From JACPFV01 sp052386975 (lineage in GTDB: Bacteria > Pseudomonadota > Gammaproteobacteria > Nevskiales > Nevskiaceae): a stretch of DNA of 41,266 nt. A model generated the notes under the pieces. The model was given only the letters and a program-made list of their open reading frames with translations. It was not told the DNA's origin and did not search any database. The position numbers and the translations under genes are program-made. Position 1 is the stretch's first letter, and each line of letters starts with the position of its first letter. The stretch is taken from the NCBI GenBank assembly GCA_052386975.1, contig JBQTJQ010000214.1, forward strand, positions 1-41,266, in the 5' to 3' direction. This document shows, piece after piece, positions 17,361 through 28,074 of this stretch.

Positions 17361-20300
17361 TTACGCGGCGGCCTCGGCGGACTCGTTCTTCGCGGCCAGG
17401 TCCATGGCCTGCTGGATGTCGACGCTGACCAGCCGCGACACGCCCGGCTCCTGCATGGTCACGCCGTGCAGCTGCTCGGCCAGCTCCATGGTGATCTTGT
17501 TGTGGGTGATGATGATGAATTGCACCGCCGACGACATCTCGCGGATCACCTCGACGAAGCGGCCGACGTTGGCGTCGTCGAGCGGCGCGTCGACTTCGTC
17601 GAGCATGCAGAACGGCGCCGGGTTCAGCTCGAACAGCGCCAGCAGCAGCGCCACCGCCGTCATCGCCTTCTCGCCGCCGGACAGCAGCTGGATCGAGCTG
17701 TTGCGCTTGCCGGGCGGCCGCGCCATCACGCGCACGCCGGTCTCCAGCAGGTCCTCGCCGGTCAGTTCCAGGTAGGCCTCGCCGCCGCCGAACAGCTTGG
17801 GGAAGCGCTGGCGGAAAATCTCGTCAACCTTGTTGAACGTGGTCCGGAAGCGTTCCTGGGTCTCGGCGTCAATCTTGCGGATCGCGGCCTCGAGCGTGTC
17901 GAGCGCGCCGGTCAGGTCGGTGTTCTGGTCGCTCAGGTATTTTTCGCGCGCCTCGCCCTCTTCGAGCTCGCCGATCGCCGCGAGGTTGATCGCGCCGAGG
18001 CGCTCGATGCGCCGGACCATGGCGGCGAGCTTCTCTTCCCACGCCTCGGGCGTGGACGCGGCATCCAGGCCGTCGAGCAGCGCCTGGCGCTCGAAGCCGG
18101 TCTCGGCGATCTGGTCGTCGAGCGTCTGGCAGCGCACCGACAGCGTCTGGAACTCGAGCTGCGCGGCCTGCAGCCTCTCGCGGGCGGCGTCCTGGGCGTA
18201 TTCGGCCTCGCGCGCCTGCTGCAGGCACTGCGTCAGCTTCGACTCCGCGGCGACCACCGCCTCGCGCGACCCGCGCAGCGCTTCGCGCTCCTTCTCGACC
18301 GCGGCACGCGCGGCGTCCATGCCGGACGCCTGGCTGGCGATCGGCGCCTCGAGCGCCGCGCGCTCCTGTTCGTAGCGCGCGCGCTGCGCCAGCAAGTCCT
18401 GTCGGCGCTGCGCGAGGTCGTCCTGGGCGCGACGCAGCGCTTCGAGCGCGCTCTGGCGCCCCGCCAGCTGGACCTGCGCCGTGCTGCGCACGCCCTGGAG
18501 TTCATTGGCTTTGGCGCGCACGGCCGCGAGCGCCTCTCGATGCGCCGCCAGCTGCTGCTGCAAGCCGCCGCGCTCTTCGCGCAGGCGCTGCGCCACGGCC
18601 TCCAGTTCGGTCAGTCGCGAGCGCGCGCCGGACAGCTCCTGCTGCTGCTGGTCCTGCGCGCCGCGCAGGCCGTCGAGCTCCTGCTGCAAGGTGTTGGCGC
18701 GCGACTCGGTCTGCTCGAGGCGCACCGCCTGGGCCTGGCGGAACGCCAGCCGCTGCGCCTGCTTGCTGCGGCCGGTGTCGAAATGCACGGCAAGCTGGCC
18801 GCGTTCGGCCTCGGCCGCCTGCAACTGCGACTGCAGCTGTGCGAGCTTCTCCTCGTGCCGGCGCACGGCCTCGCCGTGCGCGGCCACTTCCTTCCTCAGT
18901 TCGTCGAGCAGCACCGAGCGCGCCAGCACGCCGGAGCGATCGTCGGCGGCGCGCGGATAGCGCACCCAGCCGCGGCCGCGCCACACGCCATTGGGCTCGA
19001 TCACCGACTCACCGGGCTTGAGGTGCGAGGCGCGGTACAGCGCTTCGGCGTGCGTCGGCGCGACGAACACGTGCGACAACAGGTCTGCAATCACCGCCGG
19101 GCCGTGGACCTTGCCGGCGAGGTGGTCGGCCGAGGCGTGGCCGGCTTCGGGCGCGTCGTCGATCAGGATGGCGCCGGACTTGGGCGCCGCCGGCAGCGCG
19201 CCGGCTTTCGTCGCGAAACCCGGCATGAGCGGCGCCTGCAACAGGCCTTCGAGCACGTGCTCGACCGCGCCTTCCCAGCCGCGCTCGACCTTCAGCGCCG
19301 AGGCCAGGCGCGGCGCGCCGGCCAGGCCCTGCCCCTGCAGCCACGACTGCAGCTCGGCGTCGTCCTGGCGCAGCGCGGCCTGCTGCAAGGTCTCGAGCGA
19401 GGCGCAGCGCCCGCGCGCGTTCTGCAGCGCGGCCCGGGCCTCGTGCAGCGCGCCATCCTCGGCGGCCCGCGCCTCGCGCAGCGACTGGACCTGGCGATCG
19501 ATGTCGGCGAGGCGCGACTGGCCATCGGTCAACTCGCGATTCAGCGTCTCGAGCTCGCTGTCCGCGTCGAACAGCGAGCTCTGGATCGGCGCGACGTCGA
19601 GCGCCGAGCGCTCCGAGCGCAGCCGCTCGAGCCGCTCCTGCGTCTGCGCCAGCGCGCGCTCCAGCGTCTGCACGCGCACGCGCTCGCCTTCGGCCTGGTA
19701 CAGCGGCGCCTCGGCGCGCAACGTGAACTCGTCCCAGCGGGCCTGCCCGTCCACTGCGGCCCGGTCGGCCGCGGTGAGCAGCGCCTGCTCCTCGGCTTCG
19801 GCGGCCTGGGCCTGGCGCACGCCGGCTTCGAGGCCGGCCAGCGTCGCGGCGAGGTCCTTGATCTGCTGCTGGTCGCCGGCTTCGCGGCGCGCCAAATCGT
19901 CGAGCTGGCGGGCGACCTGCTCGAGGTCGCGCGCCTTCATCTCCTTCAGCTCCTGGGCGTGGCGCAGCTCCTGCTCGCGGCGGGCCAACGCGGCCTCGGT
20001 CTCGTACAGCTTGTTCTGCTGGGCCGACAGCGCGTGGTTGCGCTCGCGGTTGGCGGCTTCGGCCGAATTCCGGGCGTCATGCGCGGACGCGACGCCGGCC
20101 TTGGCGGCGTCGAGCCCCTGGCTCAGCCCGGCAATGGTGGTCTCGTGCGCGGCGTGCTGCTGGGCCAGGGCGCGACGGCGCAGGGCCAGCAACTCCGCTT
20201 TAAGTTTGCGCTCTTGTTCCTTGAATTCTTTGTACTTTTCAGCGTTGACGGACTGCTTTCGCAGGACCTCGATGCGGGTCGTCAACTCGGTGCGCAGGTC

Positions 20301-20888
20301 GTTGAGCCGGGCCAGGTTCTCCCGGGTCTGCTTGATGCGCGACTCGGTCTCGCGCCGGCGCTCCTTGTACTTGGAGATGCCGGCCGCCTCCTCGATCCAC
20401 TGCCGCAGCTCCTCGGGCCTGGACGAGATCATGCTGCTGACCATGCCCTGCTCGATGATGGCGTAGCCGCTGCGCGCGGCCAGGCCGGTGCCCAGGAACA
20501 GGTCCAGCACGTCGCGCTTCAGGCACTTGGCGTTGTTGAGGTAGTACTGCGAGGTGCCGTCGCGGGTCAGCTCGCGGCGCACGGTGATCTCGGCGTAATG
20601 CGAGTACGGCCCCTGGATGCTGCCGTCGGCGTTGTCGAAGGTCAGCTCGATCATGGCCCGGCCGGCCGGCTTGCGGGTCTTGCTGCCGTTGAAGATCACG
20701 TCCTCCATCGAGTCCGAGCGCAGCTGCTTCATGCTCGACTCGCCGAGCACCCAGCGCACGGCGTCGATGATGTTGGACTTGCCGCAGCCGTTGGGACCGA
20801 CGATCGCGGTGAGATTGGAGGGCAGCGGCAGCGACGACGGGTCCACGAAGGATTTGAAGCCCGCCAGCTTGATCGAGGACAGTCGCAT
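17361..20888 (-). CDS. smc: Chromosome segregation protein SMC
   Basis: A 1175-residue SMC ATPase, the core of the Smc-ScpAB condensin. Walker A GPNGCGKSN (31-39) lies in the N-terminal head, long coiled coils flank a central hinge (around 500-650, with GWEGAVEHVLEGLL), and the C-terminal head carries the signature LSGGEKAMTAVALLLALF and Walker B CMLDEVDAPLDD. Full length. ScpA and ScpB are encoded at 6355-7203 and 5664-6299. zipA follows after a 34-base gap, probably in the same transcript. Confidence 0.97.
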   Translation of the reverse strand: MRLSSIKLAGFKSFVDPSSLPLPSNLTAIVGPNGCGKSNIIDAVRWVLGESSMKQLRSDSMEDVIFNGSKTRKPAGRAMIELTFDNADGSIQGPYSHYAEITVRRELTRDGTSQYYLNNAKCLKRDVLDLFLGTGLAARSGYAIIEQGMVSSMISSRPEELRQWIEEAAGISKYKERRRETESRIKQTRENLARLNDLRTELTTRIEVLRKQSVNAEKYKEFKEQERKLKAELLALRRRALAQQHAAHETTIAGLSQGLDAAKAGVASAHDARNSAEAANRERNHALSAQQNKLYETEAALARREQELRHAQELKEMKARDLEQVARQLDDLARREAGDQQQIKDLAATLAGLEAGVRQAQAAEAEEQALLTAADRAAVDGQARWDEFTLRAEAPLYQAEGERVRVQTLERALAQTQERLERLRSERSALDVAPIQSSLFDADSELETLNRELTDGQSRLADIDRQVQSLREARAAEDGALHEARAALQNARGRCASLETLQQAALRQDDAELQSWLQGQGLAGAPRLASALKVERGWEGAVEHVLEGLLQAPLMPGFATKAGALPAAPKSGAILIDDAPEAGHASADHLAGKVHGPAVIADLLSHVFVAPTHAEALYRASHLKPGESVIEPNGVWRGRGWVRYPRAADDRSGVLARSVLLDELRKEVAAHGEAVRRHEEKLAQLQSQLQAAEAERGQLAVHFDTGRSKQAQRLAFRQAQAVRLEQTESRANTLQQELDGLRGAQDQQQQELSGARSRLTELEAVAQRLREERGGLQQQLAAHREALAAVRAKANELQGVRSTAQVQLAGRQSALEALRRAQDDLAQRRQDLLAQRARYEQERAALEAPIASQASGMDAARAAVEKEREALRGSREAVVAAESKLTQCLQQAREAEYAQDAARERLQAAQLEFQTLSVRCQTLDDQIAETGFERQALLDGLDAASTPEAWEEKLAAMVRRIERLGAINLAAIGELEEGEAREKYLSDQNTDLTGALDTLEAAIRKIDAETQERFRTTFNKVDEIFRQRFPKLFGGGEAYLELTGEDLLETGVRVMARPPGKRNSSIQLLSGGEKAMTAVALLLALFELNPAPFCMLDEVDAPLDDANVGRFVEVIREMSSAVQFIIITHNKITMELAEQLHGVTMQEPGVSRLVSVDIQQAMDLAAKNESAEAAA

Positions 20889-20946
20889 TGAGCTCTTTTA
20901 AGCCTTTCAGAAACACAAGCTGCCCGGCCAGGGCAGTTCGAGGCGT

Positions 20947-20974
20947 AGTGTAAAGTAAGTCCACGCGTGTGAAA
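20947..20974 (-). promoter_or_regulatory. Possible smc promoter in the smc-queF divergent gap
   Basis: On the minus strand TTTCAC (20974-20969) and TACACT (20952-20947) are spaced by 16 bases, about 60 bases before the smc ATG. The divergent gap (20889-20984) also holds a small hairpin CTGCCC/GGGCAG. No comparably clear promoter is seen for queF on the plus strand, where TAAAGT around 20951 is a weak candidate. Confidence 0.4.
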
Positions 20975-20984
20975 CGCCTGAAAA

Positions 20985-21419
20985 ATGCGCAAAAAGCCGG
21001 CCAAAACGCCCAGGAAAGCCCTGGACACCTTCCCGAACCCGAAGCCCGGCCGCGACTACGCGATCCGCATGCGCCTGCCCGAGTTCACCTGCCTGTGCCC
21101 GAAGACCGGCCAGCCGGATTTCGCCACGCTCTATCTCGAATACGTGGCAGATAAGGCCTGCATCGAGTTGAAGGCGCTCAAGCTTTACCTGTGGTCGTTC
21201 CGCGACGAGGGCCACTTCCACGAGGACGTCACCAACCGCATGCTCGACGACCTGGTGGACGCCCTCTTGCCTCGCTTCATGCGCCTGACCGCGGTGTTCA
21301 ACGTCCGCGGCGGCATCTACACCCACGTCGTCGCCGAACATCGCGCCCGCGGCTGGACCGGCACCCTGCCGCCTGCCGCCTGGCATTCCGATCCCGCTGC
21401 CGAAGGAGAAACGCCGTGA
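20985..21419 (+). CDS. queF: NADPH-dependent 7-cyano-7-deazaguanine reductase QueF (type I)
   Basis: A 144-residue unimodular QueF reducing preQ0 to preQ1 for queuosine synthesis. The catalytic Cys38 lies in LCPKTGQPDF with Asp45, and IELKALKLYLWSFRDEGHFH is the substrate and NADPH signature. RLTAVFNVRGGIYTHVVAE is typical of the C-terminal half. The short T-fold form differs from the roughly 280-residue tandem form of enteric bacteria. ATG 20985 leaves an N-terminal Lys/Arg-rich tail. The stop overlaps the following gene as GTGA. No other queuosine gene is nearby. Confidence 0.95.
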   Translation: MRKKPAKTPRKALDTFPNPKPGRDYAIRMRLPEFTCLCPKTGQPDFATLYLEYVADKACIELKALKLYLWSFRDEGHFHEDVTNRMLDDLVDALLPRFMRLTAVFNVRGGIYTHVVAEHRARGWTGTLPPAAWHSDPAAEGETP

Positions 21420-21778
21420 ACTTTGCCGAAGTGGCTGCCGAGCAATGGAGGGATTACCCCGAGCGGCACCAGAACCGGACCAACCTGCTGATCCACATCG
21501 TCACCGTGCCGCTGGTCTGGTTCGCCGCGCTGCAGGTGTTCGCCGGGCTGGTGCTGATGCTGGTCGGCGTCGGCGGCCTGAAGATGTGGGTCTCCGCGGC
21601 GATCCTGGTCGCCATCGCGCTGTTCGCGCAGTCTTACGGCAACGGCATGGAAGCCAAGAAATCCGCGCCGCCGACGAACCCGAAGGACTTCGCGATGCAC
21701 GCGGCGGCGGAGCAGTTCATTACCTTCCCGCGTTTCGTGCTGAGCGGCGGCTGGCTGCGTAATTTCCAGTCGACCTAG
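21416..21778 (+). CDS. DUF962 / Mpo1-like membrane protein
   Basis: A 120-residue protein with two hydrophobic segments (LIHIVTVPLVWFAALQVFAG and WVSAAILVAIALFAQSYG). The N-terminal DYPERHQNRTNLLIHIVTVP pattern resembles DUF962 proteins, whose yeast member Mpo1 is a 2-hydroxy fatty acid dioxygenase; I infer family membership from this pattern only. GTG 21416 is preceded by AAGGAG and overlaps the queF stop (GTGA). The next gene begins two bases after its stop, so the four genes from queF look like one operon. Confidence 0.7.
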   Translation: MNFAEVAAEQWRDYPERHQNRTNLLIHIVTVPLVWFAALQVFAGLVLMLVGVGGLKMWVSAAILVAIALFAQSYGNGMEAKKSAPPTNPKDFAMHAAAEQFITFPRFVLSGGWLRNFQST

Positions 21779-21780
21779 CC

Positions 21781-22158
21781 ATGGCCGCCAGCGGCAAGGC
21801 CCCGGACCTGCGCAAGACCTTCGCCGAGTTGCGCAAGGCGATGCTGTCGGTCGCGGCCGGCTTGCCCCGCGCGACCGACGCCGCGGACCACCTGTACCTC
21901 GACACGAAACACATCCAGCCGAACAAGAAACCGCTGTTCTTCGGAGCGGTCCGGGTCAGGGCCAAGGCCGTCAGCTATCACCTCATGCCCGTATATACCC
22001 ATCCCGAGCTGCTCGCCGGCATTTCGCCGGCGCTGAAGAAGCAGATGCAGGGCAAGTCCTGTTTCAATCTCGACAGCCCGGACCCGGCGCTGATCGGCGA
22101 GTTGCGCCAGCTCACCCAGGCCAGCTTCGATGCGTTCAGGAAGGCCGGCTATGTCTAG
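21781..22158 (+). CDS. Conserved-looking hypothetical protein
   Basis: A 125-residue soluble protein that I do not recognise with certainty. Features are an N-terminal helix (LRKTFAELRKAMLSVA), the segment NKKPLFFGAVRVRAKAVSYH and ISPALKKQMQGKSCFNLD, with a C-terminal amphipathic helix. The pattern is loosely like small DUF1801-type proteins, but this is a guess. It sits between the DUF962-like gene (2-base gap) and the lipoprotein gene (8-base overlap), so it is very probably expressed with them. Confidence 0.7.
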   Translation: MAASGKAPDLRKTFAELRKAMLSVAAGLPRATDAADHLYLDTKHIQPNKKPLFFGAVRVRAKAVSYHLMPVYTHPELLAGISPALKKQMQGKSCFNLDSPDPALIGELRQLTQASFDAFRKAGYV

Positions 22159-22741
22159 GCCGGCAGTTGCCCTGATGCTGCTGGGCGCCGTGGCGACGGC
22201 GGGCTGTTCGGTGATGGCGCCGGCCCCGCTTCCGCAGGACGCCTTCTGGCAAGGGTTGCAAGCGCTCTGCGGCCAGGCCCACCGCGGCCAGCTGGTCGAG
22301 GGCAACGCAACCGACGACCGCTTCCGCCAGGCCGAGCTGGTGATGCACGTGCGCCAGTGCGGCGACCGGGAGATCCGGATCCCGTTCCACGCCGGCGCCG
22401 ACCGCTCGCGCACCTGGGTGCTGACGCGCACCGAAGCCGGCCTGCGCCTCAAGCACGACCACCGCCACGAGGACGGCTCGGAGGACAAGGTCACCCAGTA
22501 CGGCGGCGACACCCGCGCGCCGGGCACGCCGGAAAAACAGGAGTTCCACGCCGACGCACTCACCGCGGCGCTGATTCCCGCGGCCGCGACCAACATCTGG
22601 ACGATCGAGGTGACGCCGGGCGCGCGCTTCGCCTACGCGCTGCGCCGCGAGGGCACGGACCGCCGCTTCCGGGTCGAGTTCGACCTCACCCGGCCGGTCG
22701 CGCCGCCGCCGCCGCCGTGGGGCGCCGGCGCGACTCCCTGA
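22151..22741 (+). CDS. Putative lipoprotein
   Basis: A 196-residue protein starting at ATG 22151, inside the end of the previous gene. MSRPAVALMLLGAVATAGC is a lipoprotein signal peptide with cleavage before Cys19. The mature part contains two further Cys (LCGQ and RQCGD), a charged RLKHDHRHEDGSEDKVTQYG segment and a proline-rich end (PVAPPPPPW). No domain is recognised. It ends 10 bases from the convergent katG stop with no terminator between. Confidence 0.72.
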   Translation: MSRPAVALMLLGAVATAGCSVMAPAPLPQDAFWQGLQALCGQAHRGQLVEGNATDDRFRQAELVMHVRQCGDREIRIPFHAGADRSRTWVLTRTEAGLRLKHDHRHEDGSEDKVTQYGGDTRAPGTPEKQEFHADALTAALIPAAATNIWTIEVTPGARFAYALRREGTDRRFRVEFDLTRPVAPPPPPWGAGATP

Positions 22742-22751
22742 AACCGGCCGC

Positions 22752-24923
<2,172 letters not shown>

Positions 24924-24985
24924 ACTCCCTCCGTTCGCTGAGATTGGACCGCGTAGACCGTAGCGGCTGGTCGTCCTTAAGTAAA

Positions 24986-25022
24986 ATTGATTGTACGTAA
25001 CTTGACCATTGGCCAAAGCTAT
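24986..25022 (-). promoter_or_regulatory. OxyR-like binding site upstream of katG
   Basis: Read on the minus strand, ATAG-N7-CAAT-N7-TTAC-N7-CAAT occurs with exactly the spacing of the OxyR consensus ATAG-N7-CTAT-N7-ATAG-N7-CTAT. By my count 15 of 20 specified positions match. A TACAAT (-10-like) overlaps its downstream half. The gap 24924-25033 contains no gene. Confidence 0.45.
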
Positions 25023-25033
25023 ATGCGAATCCG

Positions 25034-26596
25034 CTAGGGCGGATACCCCGTGATTTCGCGGATGCGCTCGTACAGCGGCCGCAGCCGCGGGTACAGCGGC
25101 GCGTACACCTCGTTGTAGAGGCGCGTGTACGTCCGGTGCGCCACGGGATCAGGCGTGAAGCGCGCGCCGACGCGGGTCATCGCGCCGATCGCGGTCCGGT
25201 AATCGGGATGGATGCCCAGGCCGACGGCCAGGTTGATCGCCGCGCCGAGCGCCGAGGTGTCGCCGGCCTCCGGCCGCTCGGCCGGCAAACCGAACACGTC
25301 GGCGCTGATCTGCATCGCGGTGTCGCTCTGCGAGCCGCCGCCGGCGATCACCAGGCGCCTGATGCGCCGGCCGGTGCGGCGCTCGATCTGCTCGCGCCCG
25401 GCGCGCAGGCCGTAGGCGAGCCCTTCGAGGATGGCGCGATAGAAATGGGCCCGCGTGTGCACCTCGCCAAAGCCGATGATCGCGCCCTTGGCCTCCGGCC
25501 CCGGGTCGCGCACGCCGGGCGACCAGTACGGCTGAAGCGTCAGGCCCTGTGATCCCGGCGGCACGCCGCGCACCAGCTCGTCGAACAGCGACTCGACCGG
25601 CACGTTGCGCTCGCGCGCCAGCGCCTGCTCGCGCTGCGCGAACTCGCGCTTGAACCAGCTCACCATCCAGAAGCCGCGGTAGATCTGCACCTCGGTGTTC
25701 CAGGCGCCGGGCAGAGCCGCCGGGTACGCCGGCAGCAGGCGCTGCACTTCCACGTAACGCGCCTGCGTGGTGTTGATGGTCGCGGTGGTGCCGAACGACA
25801 GCGCCGCGACGTCAGGCTCGACCGCCCCGCTGCCGAGCACTTCGCAGGCCTTGTCCGCGGCGGCAGCGATCACCGGCAGGCGCGACGGCAGGCCGAGCTG
25901 CTCGGCGGCAATGCGCGCGAGGTGGCCGAGCCGCTGGCCGGGCGCGACCAGTTCCGGCAACTGGTCGGGGCGGATCGCGACCGCCCGCCATTTCCAGTCG
26001 CCGTGCTTCGCCCAGGCCTGGCGCCTGTAGTCGAACGGCACGTAGCCGACCTGGCAGCCGGACGAGTCCACGAAGTTTCCCGTCAACCGGAAGCTCAGGT
26101 ACCCGGACAGGAACAGGTACTTCCTGGTCTCGTGCCACAGCGCCGGCTGGTGCTGCGCGAGCCAGTTGGCCTCGGCTTCCTGCTGGAAATGCCGGATCAG
26201 GCCGCCGGCGCCGGCCAGCCAGAACAGCGAGCGCCACAGCGGGCCGAGCGGCGGCGGCTGGTCGCAGCGGCGCTGGTCGAGCCACAGGATCGCCGGGCGC
26301 AGCACGTGGCCGCCGCCGTCGAGGCACACCATGGTCGCGCGCTGGCTGGTCAGCGAAATGCCGGCAATGTCGGCGGGCCTTACGCTGCCGCCCACCCACA
26401 ACTCCCGCACGCAAGCGACCACGCTCTCCCAGTACGTGTCCGGGTGCTGCTCGCCCCAGCCCGGCTGCGGCGAGTGGTAGGTCGGCTCGAAGACCCGCTG
26501 CGCGCGGGCCACCAGGTGCCCCCGCGCGTCAAAAACGATCGCCCGCGCGCTCTGCGTGCCGACGTCGATCGCCAGCAGCAGTTTCGCTTCGCTCAT
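25034..26596 (-). CDS. FGGY-family carbohydrate kinase
   Basis: A 520-residue kinase of the FGGY (ASKHA) fold. The N-terminal phosphate-1 motif is IDVGTQSARAIVFD (D11), followed by GISLTSQRATM, ILWLDQRRC, the central AAADKACEVLGSG with the likely catalytic Asp, SFGTTATINT, and the C-terminal adenosine motif VIAGGGSQSDTAMQISADV and DTSALGAAINLAVGLG. It resembles xylulokinase/AraB-type members more than GlpK, so the substrate is unknown. ATG 26596 overlaps the GlpD-like stop (ATGA); longer upstream frame is shadow. Last gene of the AGPS-like/GlpD-like unit. Confidence 0.9.
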   Translation of the reverse strand: MSEAKLLLAIDVGTQSARAIVFDARGHLVARAQRVFEPTYHSPQPGWGEQHPDTYWESVVACVRELWVGGSVRPADIAGISLTSQRATMVCLDGGGHVLRPAILWLDQRRCDQPPPLGPLWRSLFWLAGAGGLIRHFQQEAEANWLAQHQPALWHETRKYLFLSGYLSFRLTGNFVDSSGCQVGYVPFDYRRQAWAKHGDWKWRAVAIRPDQLPELVAPGQRLGHLARIAAEQLGLPSRLPVIAAAADKACEVLGSGAVEPDVAALSFGTTATINTTQARYVEVQRLLPAYPAALPGAWNTEVQIYRGFWMVSWFKREFAQREQALARERNVPVESLFDELVRGVPPGSQGLTLQPYWSPGVRDPGPEAKGAIIGFGEVHTRAHFYRAILEGLAYGLRAGREQIERRTGRRIRRLVIAGGGSQSDTAMQISADVFGLPAERPEAGDTSALGAAINLAVGLGIHPDYRTAIGAMTRVGARFTPDPVAHRTYTRLYNEVYAPLYPRLRPLYERIREITGYPP

Positions 26597-28074
26597 CGCA
26601 CCGCGGGTGGCGCGTGCTGCGTTTCCCAGATCGCGAGGTAGCGGCGCTCTTCCTCGCGCCAGCGCTCGTCGCTCCACTGCAGTTCCTGGCGCAGGACATT
26701 GGCGACGCCCGACAGCAGCGCGCGGCCGCCCGCCGGCGTCACCAGGCCCAGGCGCGTACGCCGCAGCATCACGTCGTCGAGGTGCATGACCTGTTCGTGC
26801 CGCGCCGCCCAGCGCACCTTGGCCAGCGAATACTTGGATCCCGCCAGGCTGACCTCCTCGACGTTGCGGGTCTGCGTGCGCATGATCGTGCTCACCTTCG
26901 AGAACATCGTCACGGTCTTGTCGGCCGGCGAGAAATCCGGCAATTGCTTGCCGGCCGCTTCCAGGACGGCCTTGGCGGTCAGGCGGAACGTGGTCAGCTT
27001 GCCGCCGGTGACGCCGACCAGCCCCGGTTCGCTCCACAGCGCCGACTCGCGCGACTCGTCGGACGCCGCGGCCTTGCCGCCGGCGACCACGGGCCGCACG
27101 GCGCTGAAGCAGCACAGCGCGTCGGCGGCCTTGAGCTCGAGCTTGGGGAACTGGTGCGACAGGCCCTCGATCAGGTAATCCGACTCGGCGACGTTCATGC
27201 GCCACGGCGCGTCGGCGGGCTCGTGGTCGATGTCGGTCGTGCCAAGCAGCGTGACGTTCTCCCAGGGATAGGCAAACACCGGGCGTCGGTCGCGCGGATG
27301 CAGCCATGACACCGCGCGCAGCACCGGCAGGCGCTTGTGCGCGAACACGAAATGGCTGCCGCGCAACGGCCGCAGCGCGGGCGCGGCGCCGTCCTTGCCG
27401 AGCCGGCCGGCGCTCACGCCGGTGGCGTCGACCACCAGCCCGGCCTCGACCTCGCGGGCCGCGCCGTCGGCGTCGCGCACCGCGACGCCGCGCACGCGGT
27501 CGCCGCCGCGCAGCAGGCCCTCGACGCGCGTGTAGTTGCGCGCGGTGGCGCCGCTCGCGCAGGCCTGGGTGATCAGGGTCAGCACCAGCCGCGCGTCGTT
27601 GGTGCGCGCGTCGTCGTAGAGCATCGCGCCGACCAGGCCCTCGCTGCGGATGTCCGCCTCCAGGCGACGGGCCTCGGCCGCGTCGACCCATAGCGAGTTC
27701 GAGCCGCCCGCCATGTAGTCGTAGATCCACAGGCCCAGGCGCAATCCGAACTTGCCGGGCTTCTCGCCGCGGTACACCGGGATCATGAACGGCTGCTTCT
27801 CCACCAGGTCCGGCGCTTCGTTGAGCAGCCGCTCGCGCTCCCGCACGGAATCCTTCGTCATGCGCCACTGGCCGGACTTCAGGTAGCGCAGACCGCCGTG
27901 AACCAGCTTCGAGGAGCCTGCCGAGGTGCCGGAGGCGAAGTCGTTCTGCTCGAGCAGCAGGCATTTCGCGCCGCTGCGCGCGGCCTCGTGCAGGACGCCG
28001 GCGCCGGTGATGCCGCCGCCGATCACGATGATGTCGTAGCGCGAAGCGAGTTCCGCCAGGCTGGGTCGTTTCAT
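26593..28074 (-). CDS. GlpD-like FAD-dependent glycerol-3-phosphate dehydrogenase/oxidase
   Basis: A 493-residue flavoprotein of the GlpD family. The FAD dinucleotide motif is GGGITG (19-24); SAGSSKLVHGGLRYL, VVDATGVSAGRLG, LLGTTDIDHEPADAPW and GVTGGKLTTFR are family signatures. C-terminal GlpD domain from about residue 385. It should oxidise glycerol-3-phosphate (or a similar polyol phosphate) to the ketone and pass electrons to quinone at the membrane. ATG 28074 overlaps the AGPS-like stop (ATGA), and its stop overlaps the kinase start (ATGA), so stoichiometric co-translation is likely. Confidence 0.92.
   Translation of the reverse strand: MKRPSLAELASRYDIIVIGGGITGAGVLHEAARSGAKCLLLEQNDFASGTSAGSSKLVHGGLRYLKSGQWRMTKDSVRERERLLNEAPDLVEKQPFMIPVYRGEKPGKFGLRLGLWIYDYMAGGSNSLWVDAAEARRLEADIRSEGLVGAMLYDDARTNDARLVLTLITQACASGATARNYTRVEGLLRGGDRVRGVAVRDADGAAREVEAGLVVDATGVSAGRLGKDGAAPALRPLRGSHFVFAHKRLPVLRAVSWLHPRDRRPVFAYPWENVTLLGTTDIDHEPADAPWRMNVAESDYLIEGLSHQFPKLELKAADALCCFSAVRPVVAGGKAAASDESRESALWSEPGLVGVTGGKLTTFRLTAKAVLEAAGKQLPDFSPADKTVTMFSKVSTIMRTQTRNVEEVSLAGSKYSLAKVRWAARHEQVMHLDDVMLRRTRLGLVTPAGGRALLSGVANVLRQELQWSDERWREEERRYLAIWETQHAPPAVR

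Noticed and set aside
17085..20891. Long plus-strand open frame opposite smc
   Set aside because: Arg/Leu/Gln-rich shadow of smc coding sequence; no start signal and no domain.
24924..25016. N-terminal extension of KatG by 31 residues
   Set aside because: The extension covers the OxyR-like promoter region, while ATG 24923 has an excellent Shine-Dalgarno and a normal KatG N terminus.
26597..27964. Upstream extension of the FGGY kinase frame across the GlpD-like gene
   Set aside because: The region is fully explained by the GlpD-like gene in another frame, and the kinase motif begins just after ATG 26596.
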